DNA of 64,000 nucleotides from Candidatus Microthrix parvicella Bio17-1 (GTDB lineage Bacteria; Actinomycetota; Acidimicrobiia; Acidimicrobiales; Microtrichaceae): NCBI RefSeq assembly GCF_000299415.1, contig NZ_AMPG01000001.1, positions 868,001 to 932,000 of the forward strand, read 5' to 3'. Shown piece by piece: positions 42,859 to 51,865 of this stretch (position 1 is its first letter; each line of letters starts with the position of its first letter). The notes under the pieces were generated by a model. It saw only the letters and a program-made list of their open reading frames with translations, ran no database searches and was not told where the DNA came from. The position numbers and the translations under genes were made by a program.

Positions 42859-44952
42859 GTGCGAGGCCCCGAGAGCGCCCCGAATGAACCCTCCGCACCA
42901 ACACCGGCTTCATCCTCCATGGAACACCTGGTGGTCAAGGCGCTGTGGGAGGGCTACCTCCTGCTGAGGGCAAGCCAGGTGGTAAACGCCGCGGCGGTCA
43001 CCATGGACCCGACCCGAGGCCCGCGAAGCAGACCGCTGGGATGGCTGGCAACCGGCATCGCCGGAGGGGCCACGGTGTGGGAGTGGCGCCGTCGGCGAGG
43101 CCGGGACCTCACCGTCAACGATCCGGCGACGGCGATCGAGGTCATCGGCACCTCGCTGGCGCTGCTGGCCCTCTCCCCCGCCATCGTGCGCGACGCCGAC
43201 CGCGGACGCGGCGACGACTGGTTTGGGCTCTGGGGATGGTGGGGCCAGTCGGCCATCGCACTGGCGATGCCCCATCGCCCCGAACCGGCGATGCTGGCCC
43301 ATCTACTCCCGCAGGTGGACGCGTTCACCTACCGGCGACCCTGGTTGCCCCATGAGACCGCCAGCCGAAACATGCTGAACGCCGTCGGGGTCGCAGCAGG
43401 GTCGAGGTGGGCCGTCTCCGCAGTCGCCAAGGTTGGCGCTGAGGCCGACCGGGCCAGCGCACGCCTGGTTGAGGAGCAGGCCCGGGTGGTCACGGATCAA
43501 ACCCGTCGAGAGGTCCAGGAACGGCACCTGCAACGCACCGTCGACTCGTTGCGCGAGATCCGGGAGCACTTGACAGCAGGACGTGTGGATACCGCGCTCA
43601 CCCAATCGGCCGCCACCTACGAGCCGCTTCGGGCGTGGCTCGCCGGATCCGAAGACACCGGGGCAGCATCGCTCACCAGCGCGGCCCGGGGACACATCGA
43701 CCAGATGACACGGCTGGTGAACCGCACCGAACGGGGGCTGTCCGTCGGCGATATCGCCGTGGCCGCCACGGCCGCGCTCAACACGGTGAGCGTGACCGTG
43801 TCGCGTTTCAACCGACAGCGGCGTCGCGGCTGGGTGGTTGCCGGGCTGACGTCAACGGTGATCTACACCGCCTCGGTCGCCTGGGGCCGATTCGGGCTCC
43901 GGCAGCGTCCGGGAGCTTCGAAGGAACCTCCCGCCGCTCTTGATCGAACGCTGAGCCCTTGGTCCGACACGCTCTTCGCCATCCTTCTGGTGGCCTTCGA
44001 ATGCGCCTCGAGTGATCGACACGTTGCCAGCACCTGGTCGGCCGGACAAACCCAGGTGCACGTCGCATTGGCGGCAACCAGGATTCCCGACCGGGCGCAC
44101 CTGGTCACGACCTGGAGCCTCATGGGGGCGGCCATGTTCCTCGCGGATCGGTACTACGCCCCGGAGGTGCGAACCCACCGATTTCGTTGGCAGGCCGACT
44201 GGGTGAACGGCATGGTGGCAGGGTTGGCCCTTCGGCGTTCACACACCGCCATCTGGGCCGCACTGGACAAGCTGGAGCGCAGCGCCAACTACACGATCGA
44301 GGCGGTCGCCAAACAGGTCGCGGAGGCCGAACTGGCGGCGGCTCAAGACGCTGTCCACGACACAGCCTGTCAGTCGTTGCGATACCTGCTCACCCACCCC
44401 GATGATGCACCCGAGCGCCTGGCAGGGATCATCGGCGCCACCATTTCGAGCCTTGAGACCGAGCTGAGCGGCGCCGAAGCTGACGAGTCCGAGGCGCTGA
44501 CCGACGCGCTGGGGGCCTGCGCAGCCGGATATGAACTCTTGGGGCTCGCCGCGCGGGTCTCGGTGCATGGCGACCGTCCGGTGGGTGGTGAGGCCGTGGA
44601 GGTGCTGGTGCAGGTTGCCAATCAGGGCCTGAGCAACGCGCTCGCACATTCGAGCGACCCGACGCCTGAGATCAGCCTGGTACTGGATGAGGACGGTGCC
44701 CTCCTGACGGTGGCCAACCAGGCCACCAATCCGTACCGCGGGCCCTCGATGGACGAAGCAGCAGTTGCGCTGGGCACCGATGAACAGCCCGAGGACCATC
44801 CGTCCGGGGGGTTCGGGCTCGCCTCGGCCCGCCGAGCCGTCGACGCGCTGGGCGGCAGTTTGGAGTGGGGCGATCACCCGACGCTCACCCAGTTGGTCCT
44901 CCGGCTGCCGCTCTCGGCCGATGGTTCTCCGGCGAGCACGCCCCGATGGTGA
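42859..44952 (+). CDS. membrane histidine kinase of the DesK/NarL partner type
   Basis: About 697 residues from GTG 42859 (ATG 42919 is an alternative; neither has a good Shine-Dalgarno). The N-terminal part is large and unusual, with several hydrophobic segments, a charged helical linker near 190-300 and further membrane segments near 330-450. The kinase core is short: the phosphoacceptor block AVHDTACQSLRYLL with His500, an N-box VANQGLSNALAHSSD and a G-box GGFGLASARRAVDALGG, like HisKA_3/HATPase_c kinases. It pairs with the adjacent response regulator. The signal is unknown. Confidence 0.82.
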   Translation: MRGPESAPNEPSAPTPASSSMEHLVVKALWEGYLLLRASQVVNAAAVTMDPTRGPRSRPLGWLATGIAGGATVWEWRRRRGRDLTVNDPATAIEVIGTSLALLALSPAIVRDADRGRGDDWFGLWGWWGQSAIALAMPHRPEPAMLAHLLPQVDAFTYRRPWLPHETASRNMLNAVGVAAGSRWAVSAVAKVGAEADRASARLVEEQARVVTDQTRREVQERHLQRTVDSLREIREHLTAGRVDTALTQSAATYEPLRAWLAGSEDTGAASLTSAARGHIDQMTRLVNRTERGLSVGDIAVAATAALNTVSVTVSRFNRQRRRGWVVAGLTSTVIYTASVAWGRFGLRQRPGASKEPPAALDRTLSPWSDTLFAILLVAFECASSDRHVASTWSAGQTQVHVALAATRIPDRAHLVTTWSLMGAAMFLADRYYAPEVRTHRFRWQADWVNGMVAGLALRRSHTAIWAALDKLERSANYTIEAVAKQVAEAELAAAQDAVHDTACQSLRYLLTHPDDAPERLAGIIGATISSLETELSGAEADESEALTDALGACAAGYELLGLAARVSVHGDRPVGGEAVEVLVQVANQGLSNALAHSSDPTPEISLVLDEDGALLTVANQATNPYRGPSMDEAAVALGTDEQPEDHPSGGFGLASARRAVDALGGSLEWGDHPTLTQLVLRLPLSADGSPASTPRW

Positions 44953-44967
44953 ACCGCCGAAGGTTCA
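44950..44967. terminator. short hairpin across convergent stop codons
   Basis: TGAACC (44950-44955) and GGTTCA (44962-44967) form a 6-bp stem containing both stop codons of the convergent kinase and beta-propeller genes. It is compact and could serve both transcripts, but it is weak. Confidence 0.35.
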
Positions 44968-46194
44968 GGTGTTGTCGAACACCATCAAGGCCCCCACGTA
45001 GCACGCCACCCACACGCGACGGGTGGCCTTGTCGTAGGTGATGCCAATGGGGTGATGCCGAGTGGGCAACTCCTGCAACTCGGTCATGTCGGAGGTGCGA
45101 ACCATCGATACCGTGTCGTCGGCATAGTTCACGACGTACAGGGCCGTGCCGTCGTCGGAGAGCACCATCGAGCGGGGCTGATTGCCGGTCACCACCTCGC
45201 CGGTCACCTGGCGCGTCGCCGTGTCGATGCGCTTCACCTCGGCTTCGCCATTCAGCGTGACGTACAGCGTTTTGCCATCGGGGGACAGCGCAACGCTTCT
45301 GGGCGCCTCGCCCACACCCTTGATCCACGAGACATCGAAGGTTTTCAGGTCGACCACGGCGATGTCGGACGTACCCATGGCGGTCACGTACGCCACCGAG
45401 TCGTCGGGGGCCACCGCGATGCCACGCGGGAACCGACCGATGTCCACCCGCCGGGTCTCCTTTCCGGTGGCCGTATCGACGATCGACAGGTCGTAGCCGC
45501 ACCAATTGGAAACCAGCACCATGGCGTCATCGTGTGTGATCGCCACGAACTTGGGGACCGGCCCAACCGGAATCACCTGATCGATCGTCAGCGTGTCGGT
45601 GGCGATTCGGTACAGGAAACTGTCGTCCCAGGTTCCCTTGGCGCATGTATCGGTGCCCGGATTGTCCTTCCCGGGGCCATACAGCTTGTATTGAGACACG
45701 TACGCCTCAGACCCGTCCGAGGTGAACACCGCCTCCACCGGAGCGCCCTCCAACGACGCGCTGCCCTCGAGCCCGAAGAGGGAGGGGACCACCTCATCGT
45801 CGATCACCTTCACCTGCTTGAGGTCGCGGTCGTACACGGCCACGTTGTGGGCGTACATCATGTTCTGTGCAAAGAACAGGCCGTTCCCCGAGGCAACCAC
45901 CGACTTGGGCCGCAGCGCGGGGTCGGTGATCGTGCCCGCCAGGCTCAGGGTGCGCTGATCGGCGGTCTTGCCATCGTCGGGTGCGGTGTTGGGCACCGCC
46001 GTCGAAGTCGGTTCCGGTGTGCCGCCTTGTGCGACGGTTTTGGCCGGGGCAAGGTCACGAGACGTCGTGTCGGACGCGCTGACCTGCTGCGTTGGCCCCG
46101 GGTCGCCCAGAATGCCCGCGGCCAGAACCGCCACAATCGTGAGCACCAACGCGCCCGCAAACACTGGAGTGCCAGGTGCCGCACGGGCCATCAC
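44965..46194 (-). CDS. exported YVTN/NHL-type beta-propeller protein
   Basis: A 409-residue protein with one N-terminal hydrophobic segment (about 9-30) followed by a Ser/Thr/Pro-rich linker. About seven repeats then follow with the motif PD-G-xx-YVT (DDSVAYVTAMGTSDIAVVD, PDGKTLYVTLNGEAEVKRID, DDGTALYVVNYADDTVSMV). Such propellers in surface or periplasmic proteins bind ligands or serve as scaffolds. A Cys pair (DTCAKG, NWCGYD) may form a disulfide. It is divergent from uppP with a 50-bp promoter gap. No enzyme residues are evident. Confidence 0.88.
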   Translation of the reverse strand: MMARAAPGTPVFAGALVLTIVAVLAAGILGDPGPTQQVSASDTTSRDLAPAKTVAQGGTPEPTSTAVPNTAPDDGKTADQRTLSLAGTITDPALRPKSVVASGNGLFFAQNMMYAHNVAVYDRDLKQVKVIDDEVVPSLFGLEGSASLEGAPVEAVFTSDGSEAYVSQYKLYGPGKDNPGTDTCAKGTWDDSFLYRIATDTLTIDQVIPVGPVPKFVAITHDDAMVLVSNWCGYDLSIVDTATGKETRRVDIGRFPRGIAVAPDDSVAYVTAMGTSDIAVVDLKTFDVSWIKGVGEAPRSVALSPDGKTLYVTLNGEAEVKRIDTATRQVTGEVVTGNQPRSMVLSDDGTALYVVNYADDTVSMVRTSDMTELQELPTRHHPIGITYDKATRRVWVACYVGALMVFDNT

Positions 46195-46244
46195 AGGACT
46201 GTAGTAAATCCGGCCGACCGTGACTGGGTTAGCGTCGGAGCCCG

Positions 46245-47459
46245 ATGAGCCTCACCCCAGTCGTTCCCAATCCGCCGATGCCGCGGGAACGTCGATTCCA
46301 CCATCCACCGACCATGAGGGCGGCACTCATCCTGGTGTTGATGCTGGGAACCCTGACAATTGCCGGCACCTTCGTCACGTCACGGGTGGGCGCCTCGTCC
46401 GGGTCGCCGATCGGTGCGACCACCGCTGGGGCCACCAACGGCACGGCCGACGTCCCTGGTACTGACGGAGGCGCGTCCCCGACCGACGAGATCCCACCCG
46501 ACACTGCCGCAGCCCGAGAGCAGATGAACCCGGCCAAGGCCGTGGTGCTTGGCGTGGTGGAGGGGGTCACTGAGTACCTGCCCATCTCGTCCACCGGTCA
46601 CCTGTATGTCACCCAGCGTCTTCTCGGGGTAGGTGACACCCGGGCGACGGAGGCGCCTGCCGACAGCTTTGCCATCGTCATTCAGGCGGGCGCCATCCTG
46701 GCGGTGCTGGTGTTGTATCGCAGACGGATTGCCACCGTGTTTCAAGGGCTGATCGGCCGCTCCGAGGAAGGCCGCAACCTGCTGATCGCACTCGTGGTGG
46801 CGTTTCTTCCAGCGGCCGTCATCGGGTTTCTCTTCGAGGGCCCCATCAAGTCACGGCTGTTCGCCGGGTGGCCCATCGTGGCCGCATGGGCGGTCGGCGG
46901 CGTGGCCATCCTGTTGATCAGCGACCGGATCGCCAAGAAGCAGGCCGCCGAGGCCGCTGCGGGTGGAAGTGGAAGTGGAGGTGGGAAGGGGGCCGACACC
47001 GCTGGGTCGATAGGCACCACCCCCGGTCAGGACGCCCGACCGCCGGGGAGAGTGGGCCGGTCACTCGATGCCATCACTCCCCGCCATGCGTTGATCATTG
47101 GAGTGGCCCAGGCTTTTGCCATGTGGCCAGGCACCAGCCGGTCGTTGGTCACCATCGTGGCCGCCGTACTGGTCGGGCTCAGCGTGTCGGCCGCAGTGGA
47201 GTTCAGCTTCCTTCTGGGGTTGCTGACACTGGGGGCGGCCACCGCGTACGAGGCTCTGAGCAACGGGTCGCTGCTCGTCGAGGCGTACGGAGGAATCGAG
47301 ATCACCCTCGGTCTCGTGGTGGCCTTCGTAACAGCCGCCGCCGCAATCACCTGGATGGTCAGATGGTTGGAGCAGCGTTCATTGGCCATCTTCGGCTGGT
47401 ACCGCCTGGTCGCCGCCGGCGTCGGTGCGCTGTTGTTGATCACCGGAACCATCGGTTGA
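46245..47459 (+). CDS. uppP: undecaprenyl-diphosphatase UppP (BacA) with long N-terminal extension
   Basis: UppP dephosphorylates undecaprenyl diphosphate to recycle the wall lipid carrier. The catalytic blocks are VVEGVTEYLPISSTGHL and WPGTSRSLVT, with several membrane helices. The protein has 404 residues, well over the usual 260-290. About 90 residues precede the core, including a hydrophobic segment near 24-45 and a Gly/Thr/Pro-rich stretch. A second insertion (GGSGSGGGKG...) enlarges one loop. ATG 46245 has GGAG four bases upstream; ATG 46314 is possible and would start at the hydrophobic segment. Confidence 0.92.
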   Translation: MSLTPVVPNPPMPRERRFHHPPTMRAALILVLMLGTLTIAGTFVTSRVGASSGSPIGATTAGATNGTADVPGTDGGASPTDEIPPDTAAAREQMNPAKAVVLGVVEGVTEYLPISSTGHLYVTQRLLGVGDTRATEAPADSFAIVIQAGAILAVLVLYRRRIATVFQGLIGRSEEGRNLLIALVVAFLPAAVIGFLFEGPIKSRLFAGWPIVAAWAVGGVAILLISDRIAKKQAAEAAAGGSGSGGGKGADTAGSIGTTPGQDARPPGRVGRSLDAITPRHALIIGVAQAFAMWPGTSRSLVTIVAAVLVGLSVSAAVEFSFLLGLLTLGAATAYEALSNGSLLVEAYGGIEITLGLVVAFVTAAAAITWMVRWLEQRSLAIFGWYRLVAAGVGALLLITGTIG

Positions 47460-47510
47460 CCAAGTTCGCGCGCCCACCGTCCGGCGCCGAGGTTTCGCCC
47501 TCTGTAACCA

Positions 47511-47548
47511 GGACCTCACCGACGGGGACCTCACCGACGGGGACCTCC
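47511..47548 (+). repeat. 15-bp tandem repeat before the ABC ATPase start
   Basis: GGACCTCACCGACGG occurs at 47511 and 47526 and again partly at 47541. If translation starts at TTG 47456 it encodes TSPTG repeats; if it starts at GTG 47549 the repeat is non-coding leader. The period equals that of the repeats in the MaoC and aminotransferase genes. Confidence 0.8.
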
Positions 47549-48772
47549 GTGAGGTTGCACAACATCATCCGCCGCTTCGACGGGGTGGAGGTGCTCGGCG
47601 GCATCGACCTCGACATCGAACCGGGCGAACTGCTGGCGCTCCTGGGTCCTTCGGGTTCAGGCAAGACCACACTTTTGCGACTGATCGCCGGTCTGGATCG
47701 TCCCGACGGGGGAACCATCGACTTGGGCAACCGTCGCGTGGCGGGAGGAACCGGATTCGTACCGGCCGAGCGTCGTGGCGTCGGCATGGTGTTTCAGGAC
47801 TGGGCACTGTTCCCGCACCTTTCCGTGGCATCCAACGTGGGGTTTGGACTGCCCAAGGGCGAGCGCCGACGTTCGCCACGCATCGACGAGGCATTGCGGC
47901 AGGTGGACCTGACCGGTTTTGGCGACCGAAGAATCGACACCCTGTCGGGTGGCCAACAACAACGGGTGGCGCTGGCCCGAGCGCTCGCCCCACGCCCCAG
48001 GGTGGTCTTGTTGGACGAACCTTTCTCCAACCTCGACGCGGGTCTCCGCGCCGCGGTTCGAGGGGAGGTCCGGCACACCCTGCGTGCGATCGGGGTCACC
48101 GGAGTGTTCGTCACGCATGACCGTGATGAGGCATTCGCCCTCGGCGACCGGGTGGCGGTGATTCGGGATGGCCGCATCGCTCAGGTGGGTCGACCCGCCG
48201 ACGTGTACGCGTGCCCGGCCGATCCGTGGGTGGCCTCGTTCCTGGGCGATGCCAACCTGTTGCCGGGAACCGTCCCCGCAGGCACCGTCGAAGGGGGCAC
48301 CGTCGCTTCGGGCACCGGCGAAGGGCGACGAACGCACGTGACAACCGCCTTGGGTGACCTGCCACTGGATACCGGGTCGCTGCACGACCGAACCGAACCC
48401 GCCGACCGACCCGAGCCCGCCGACACAACCGAGCCATCGGACAGGACCGCGGGCGCCGGACCGGTGCCCGTAACCGTGCTGATCCGCCCGGAGTCGCTGA
48501 CACATCGGGCTTCGCCAACCGGGGCGTGGATCGTGACTCAGGTGGAGTTTCTGGGTCACTCCACCTTGACCCGCCTGCAATCCGACGACGTCATCATCAC
48601 CAGCAGAACGCTCGGCCCACCGACACTGATCGAGGGTGATCGGGCCGTGGTGTCACCAAGCGGGCCAGTCACCGCCGCCTGGCAGGAGACCAACGGCGAA
48701 GGCGGGCCTCCGCTGCAGGTAGCCCGAGGTCAAACTCTGGGCCCGAGCCCTACCCCCGGACCAAACCCGTGA
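47549..48772 (+). CDS. ABC transporter ATPase (PotA/FbpC-like)
   Basis: About 407 residues from GTG 47549. Walker A GPSGSGKTT, Q-loop VFQDWALFPH, signature LSGGQQQRVALARAL and Walker B VVLLDEPFSNLD are complete. The C-terminal TOBE-like part is extended by an acidic Thr/Glu/Pro/Asp-rich insert. It resembles ATPases of iron(III), spermidine or sulfate importers. No permease or binding protein is adjacent, which is unusual for this type. TTG 47456, overlapping the uppP stop, is an alternative start with a repeat-encoded lead. Confidence 0.88.
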   Translation: MRLHNIIRRFDGVEVLGGIDLDIEPGELLALLGPSGSGKTTLLRLIAGLDRPDGGTIDLGNRRVAGGTGFVPAERRGVGMVFQDWALFPHLSVASNVGFGLPKGERRRSPRIDEALRQVDLTGFGDRRIDTLSGGQQQRVALARALAPRPRVVLLDEPFSNLDAGLRAAVRGEVRHTLRAIGVTGVFVTHDRDEAFALGDRVAVIRDGRIAQVGRPADVYACPADPWVASFLGDANLLPGTVPAGTVEGGTVASGTGEGRRTHVTTALGDLPLDTGSLHDRTEPADRPEPADTTEPSDRTAGAGPVPVTVLIRPESLTHRASPTGAWIVTQVEFLGHSTLTRLQSDDVIITSRTLGPPTLIEGDRAVVSPSGPVTAAWQETNGEGGPPLQVARGQTLGPSPTPGPNP

Positions 48773-48810
48773 CCGCCGGGAGGCGGATCCGCCCCATAAG
48801 GTGAGCCTCC

Positions 48811-49815
48811 ATGGAGCATCGTTTTTTGGGAAATTCGGGCATGCGGGTGTCGGCCATCAGCTACGGCAACTGGCTGACCCACGGATCACAGGTGGAGGAC
48901 GATGCAGCCATCGAGGCGGTTCACGCCGCACTCGATGCAGGCATCACCACCTTCGACACCGCCGACGTTTACGCAGGCACCAAGGCCGAGACCGTGCTGG
49001 GAGAGGCACTTCGGGGTGTCCAGCGCGAGTCAATCGAGTTGTTTACCAAAGTGTTCTGGCCCACCGGGCCGGGCCTGAACCAACAGGGCCTCTCACGTAA
49101 GCACATCATGGAGTCAATCGATGGGTCGCTCAAGCGGCTTGGCACCGACCACATCGACCTGTATCAGGCTCACCGCTACGACCATTGCACTCCGCTGGAG
49201 GTCACCATGTCGGCATTCGCCGACCTGGTCCATCAGGGGAAGGTGGCCTACCTGGGAGTCTCCGAGTGGACGGCTGAGCAGATTCGCGATGCGAAGGTGT
49301 TGGCCGATGATCTGAAGGTGCCACTGGTATCCAGCCAGCCCCAGTACTCGCTGTTGTGGCGGGTGATCGAAGAGGAGGTGGTGCCCACCTGCGAGGAGTT
49401 GGGTATCAGCCAGATCGTCTGGTCGCCTCTGGCCCAAGGGGTCCTCACCGGTAAGTATCAGCCCGGCGAGGAACCACCCGATGGCAGTCGCGCCACCGAC
49501 GAGGCCGGAGGTAAGAACATGATCTCCCGCTGGATGAACGACGACGTGCTCACCGCCGTTCAGCAGGTGTCTGCGTTGGCCGACGAAGCCGGGTTGACGA
49601 TGGCCAACATGGCCCTGGCCTGGGTGCTGCGCAATCCCAACGTTGCCTCGGCGATCGTCGGGGCATCAAGGGCCGATCAGGTCACCCGAAACGTCGAAGC
49701 GGTGGACATCACCCTCGACGACGACCTGGTCGCCCAGGTGGAGGCGATCCTTGAACCCGTATCGATCTCTGATGCCAAGCGAACCCTCAAGGATCAGCCC
49801 AAGCAGCGGTTGTAG
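48811..49815 (+). CDS. aldo-keto reductase, potassium-channel beta-subunit-like
   Basis: A 334-residue AKR of the Kv-beta/YghZ branch. The tetrad is in place: Asp and Tyr in TTFDTADVYAG, Lys in FTKVFW and His in YQAHRYD. The NADPH-binding tail has VASAIVGASRADQVTRN. It reduces aldehydes or ketones; the physiological substrate is unknown. ATG 48811 begins MEHRFLGNSG, typical of the family. It lies in a plus-strand run of unrelated genes. Confidence 0.93.
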   Translation: MEHRFLGNSGMRVSAISYGNWLTHGSQVEDDAAIEAVHAALDAGITTFDTADVYAGTKAETVLGEALRGVQRESIELFTKVFWPTGPGLNQQGLSRKHIMESIDGSLKRLGTDHIDLYQAHRYDHCTPLEVTMSAFADLVHQGKVAYLGVSEWTAEQIRDAKVLADDLKVPLVSSQPQYSLLWRVIEEEVVPTCEELGISQIVWSPLAQGVLTGKYQPGEEPPDGSRATDEAGGKNMISRWMNDDVLTAVQQVSALADEAGLTMANMALAWVLRNPNVASAIVGASRADQVTRNVEAVDITLDDDLVAQVEAILEPVSISDAKRTLKDQPKQRL

Positions 49816-49861
49816 ACCGCACCATGATTGGCGGTCAGGCACTTCGACCGGTGAGGAATCC

Positions 49862-50947
49862 GTGAGCATCACCACATCAAACCCGCCGCCATGGACGGTC
49901 GCCGGCAGCACGCCTGCAACTGTGCAGACCCCTCCCCCGGCCCAGCGGGCGGTCAGCGTGGTGGGCGACTACCTGCGTTTTTGGGCTGGGCGTGGCAACT
50001 ACCGCCTCCGCGACCAACCCGCCGCCAGGTGGTTTCTGCCGTTGTGGGGCCTCTCGTTGGCGGTCGCCTACGCATCATCGGTAATGGTCACCATGGTGGT
50101 CGTCGGTCTCGGAGGCAAGCAACCCGACAATGCCGTCGGTGACCTGGTGGAGAACGGCTCGGCCATCGTCCTCGTGATCACGGCGGTGCTACTCGCTCCG
50201 CTGCTGGAGGAGGTGGCCTTCCGGCTGCCGATGTCACTTCGCCCCTGGCACGTCGCCGGCGGGGTCGGCGTGCTGTCGGTGATGTTTGTTCCCGGACTGT
50301 TCGGTGTGTCGCTGGGAACTGCGATCGTGGGCGATCGTCAGGAGGCGTTGGCCTCGCTCGTCGAGGTTGGCATGACGGTGGCCATCATCGTGGTGCTCGG
50401 CCTCGTGCTGCGGCTGTTGCTTCCCAAGGGTCCCGAGCGGGGCGCCGTGTTGATCCCAACCCGGGCGCGGTTCGTCGTCATCGTGATACTGACCGCCGTG
50501 TTCGCCGCAGCACATCTGGGCAACTTCTCGGAGTTCACCTGGTTTCTGCCGGCCTTCATCCTGCCTCAGCTACTGGTGGGCATGGTGCTGGCCTACGTGC
50601 GGGTCACCAGGTCGTGGTGGATGGGAGTGGGCATCCACGCACTGAACAATGCCGTGGCCGTGGGCTTCGGACTGCTGCCCCGGTATGCCAAGAGCGACTT
50701 GGCCCAGGGCATGGCGGGATTGGCGATTCTGGGGGCGATCACCCTGCTGGGGCTGGCATCGATCACGGCATTGGGTATGGATCTTTACGGCACCTGGCGC
50801 ATCAACCAGGCCGCCTCACTCCGCACGTACCCCGACCAATTTCAGCACCCGGTATCAGCCCAGCAGCCACCGTTGGGACGCTTGGATGCAACCGCCCAAT
50901 GGCCCCACGGCCGGCCCCCGCCATGGCCCCCGGGCCAGATGCGCTAA
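49862..50947 (+). CDS. CPBP-family intramembrane metalloprotease (CAAX/Abi type)
   Basis: About 361 residues, GTG 49862 start. A polytopic membrane protein with the EExxxR motif (LLEEVAFRLPM), a following His (FAAAHLGN) and HxxxN (GIHALNNA), the metal and catalytic sites of CPBP proteases. N- and C-terminal tails are Pro-rich and cytoplasmic. Members act in prenyl-protein processing in eukaryotes and in bacteriocin immunity or regulated proteolysis in bacteria. No substrate gene is evident nearby. The long frame from 49643 is overlap with the AKR. Confidence 0.88.
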   Translation: MSITTSNPPPWTVAGSTPATVQTPPPAQRAVSVVGDYLRFWAGRGNYRLRDQPAARWFLPLWGLSLAVAYASSVMVTMVVVGLGGKQPDNAVGDLVENGSAIVLVITAVLLAPLLEEVAFRLPMSLRPWHVAGGVGVLSVMFVPGLFGVSLGTAIVGDRQEALASLVEVGMTVAIIVVLGLVLRLLLPKGPERGAVLIPTRARFVVIVILTAVFAAAHLGNFSEFTWFLPAFILPQLLVGMVLAYVRVTRSWWMGVGIHALNNAVAVGFGLLPRYAKSDLAQGMAGLAILGAITLLGLASITALGMDLYGTWRINQAASLRTYPDQFQHPVSAQQPPLGRLDATAQWPHGRPPPWPPGQMR

Positions 50948-50995
50948 CGGGCCGCATCCACCAACGCCGATCTCCCGAAGGCCAGACTCGACCCC

Positions 50996-51823
50996 ATGTC
51001 GACCACGCTCACCCTCATCGACGCGTTCGCCTCCCGACCGTTCACTGGCAATCAGGCGGCCGTCGCCGTCATGGCACAGGCACCGTCGGACTCCTGGATG
51101 CAGTCGGTCGCCAACGAACTGCGCCTGTCTGAGACCGCGTTCTGCTGGCCCGAGGGCAGCGGCCACCGGCTGCGCTGGTTTACGCCAACGGTCGAGGTGA
51201 ACCTGTGCGGTCATGCCACCGTGGCTGCGGCTGCGACGCTGTGGGCCGACGGGCACCTCCACCGTGACGAGGTGGCCGAATTCTTCACCAGGTCCGGCAC
51301 GTTGTGCTGTCGCCGTAGTGCCGGTGGCGAAATCGACATGGACCTTCCGGCCCTGACGGCTGAGCCGACCACGGTGTCGTTGGATTGGCCGAGCCTGGGC
51401 CTGACGCAACCGCCCGTGGAAGTGCTCGGTGGCCCCGGCGCCATCGATGCAGGCTTCCTCATGGCCGTGTTGAGCGACGCCGAGCAGGTTCGTTCGGCCC
51501 GGCTCGACCTGTCGGTCCTGGCCGCCCACGAAGCTCGCCCGCTGATCCTCACCGCCGAGGGCGACGGCGCGTTCGATGTGGTCAGCCGGGTGTTTGCGCC
51601 CACGCTCGGCGTACCCGAGGATCCGGTGACCGGGTCGGCCCACGCCCTCCTCGCGCCGTACTGGTGCTCCCGGCTGGGCCGAGACACCCTGGCATGTGAC
51701 CAGGCGTCGGAGCGGGGTGGCAACCTCCGAGCATCGCTGGATGGCGACCGCGTGATCCTCACGGCCAGGGCGGTGGTGATGGGTCACCTGATCCTCACCC
51801 AGGCGGCCGCCCTGGAGGGATAG
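50996..51823 (+). CDS. PhzF-family isomerase/epimerase-like protein
   Basis: A 275-residue protein with the diaminopimelate-epimerase fold. It opens with LIDAFASRPFTGNQAAVAVM, carries the catalytic Glu in LSETAFCWPEG, the WFTPTVEVNLCGHATVAAAATL block and the late EDPVTGSAHALLAPYW. These are PhzF family hallmarks. In phenazine producers PhzF isomerises DHHA, but no other phz gene is present, so the substrate here is likely different. It is the last gene of the plus-strand run before the convergent opu operon. Confidence 0.92.
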   Translation: MSTTLTLIDAFASRPFTGNQAAVAVMAQAPSDSWMQSVANELRLSETAFCWPEGSGHRLRWFTPTVEVNLCGHATVAAAATLWADGHLHRDEVAEFFTRSGTLCCRRSAGGEIDMDLPALTAEPTTVSLDWPSLGLTQPPVEVLGGPGAIDAGFLMAVLSDAEQVRSARLDLSVLAAHEARPLILTAEGDGAFDVVSRVFAPTLGVPEDPVTGSAHALLAPYWCSRLGRDTLACDQASERGGNLRASLDGDRVILTARAVVMGHLILTQAAALEG

Positions 51824-51849
51824 CGCCAGAGCAGCAGCGCCAGAGCAGT
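51822..51849. repeat. 14-bp direct repeat between convergent genes
   Basis: AGCGCCAGAGCAGC at 51822-51835 is followed immediately by AGCGCCAGAGCAGT at 51836-51849. It lies between the PhzF and OpuB permease stops. Confidence 0.7.
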
Positions 51850-51865
51850 ACCCCGGCGCGGCGAC

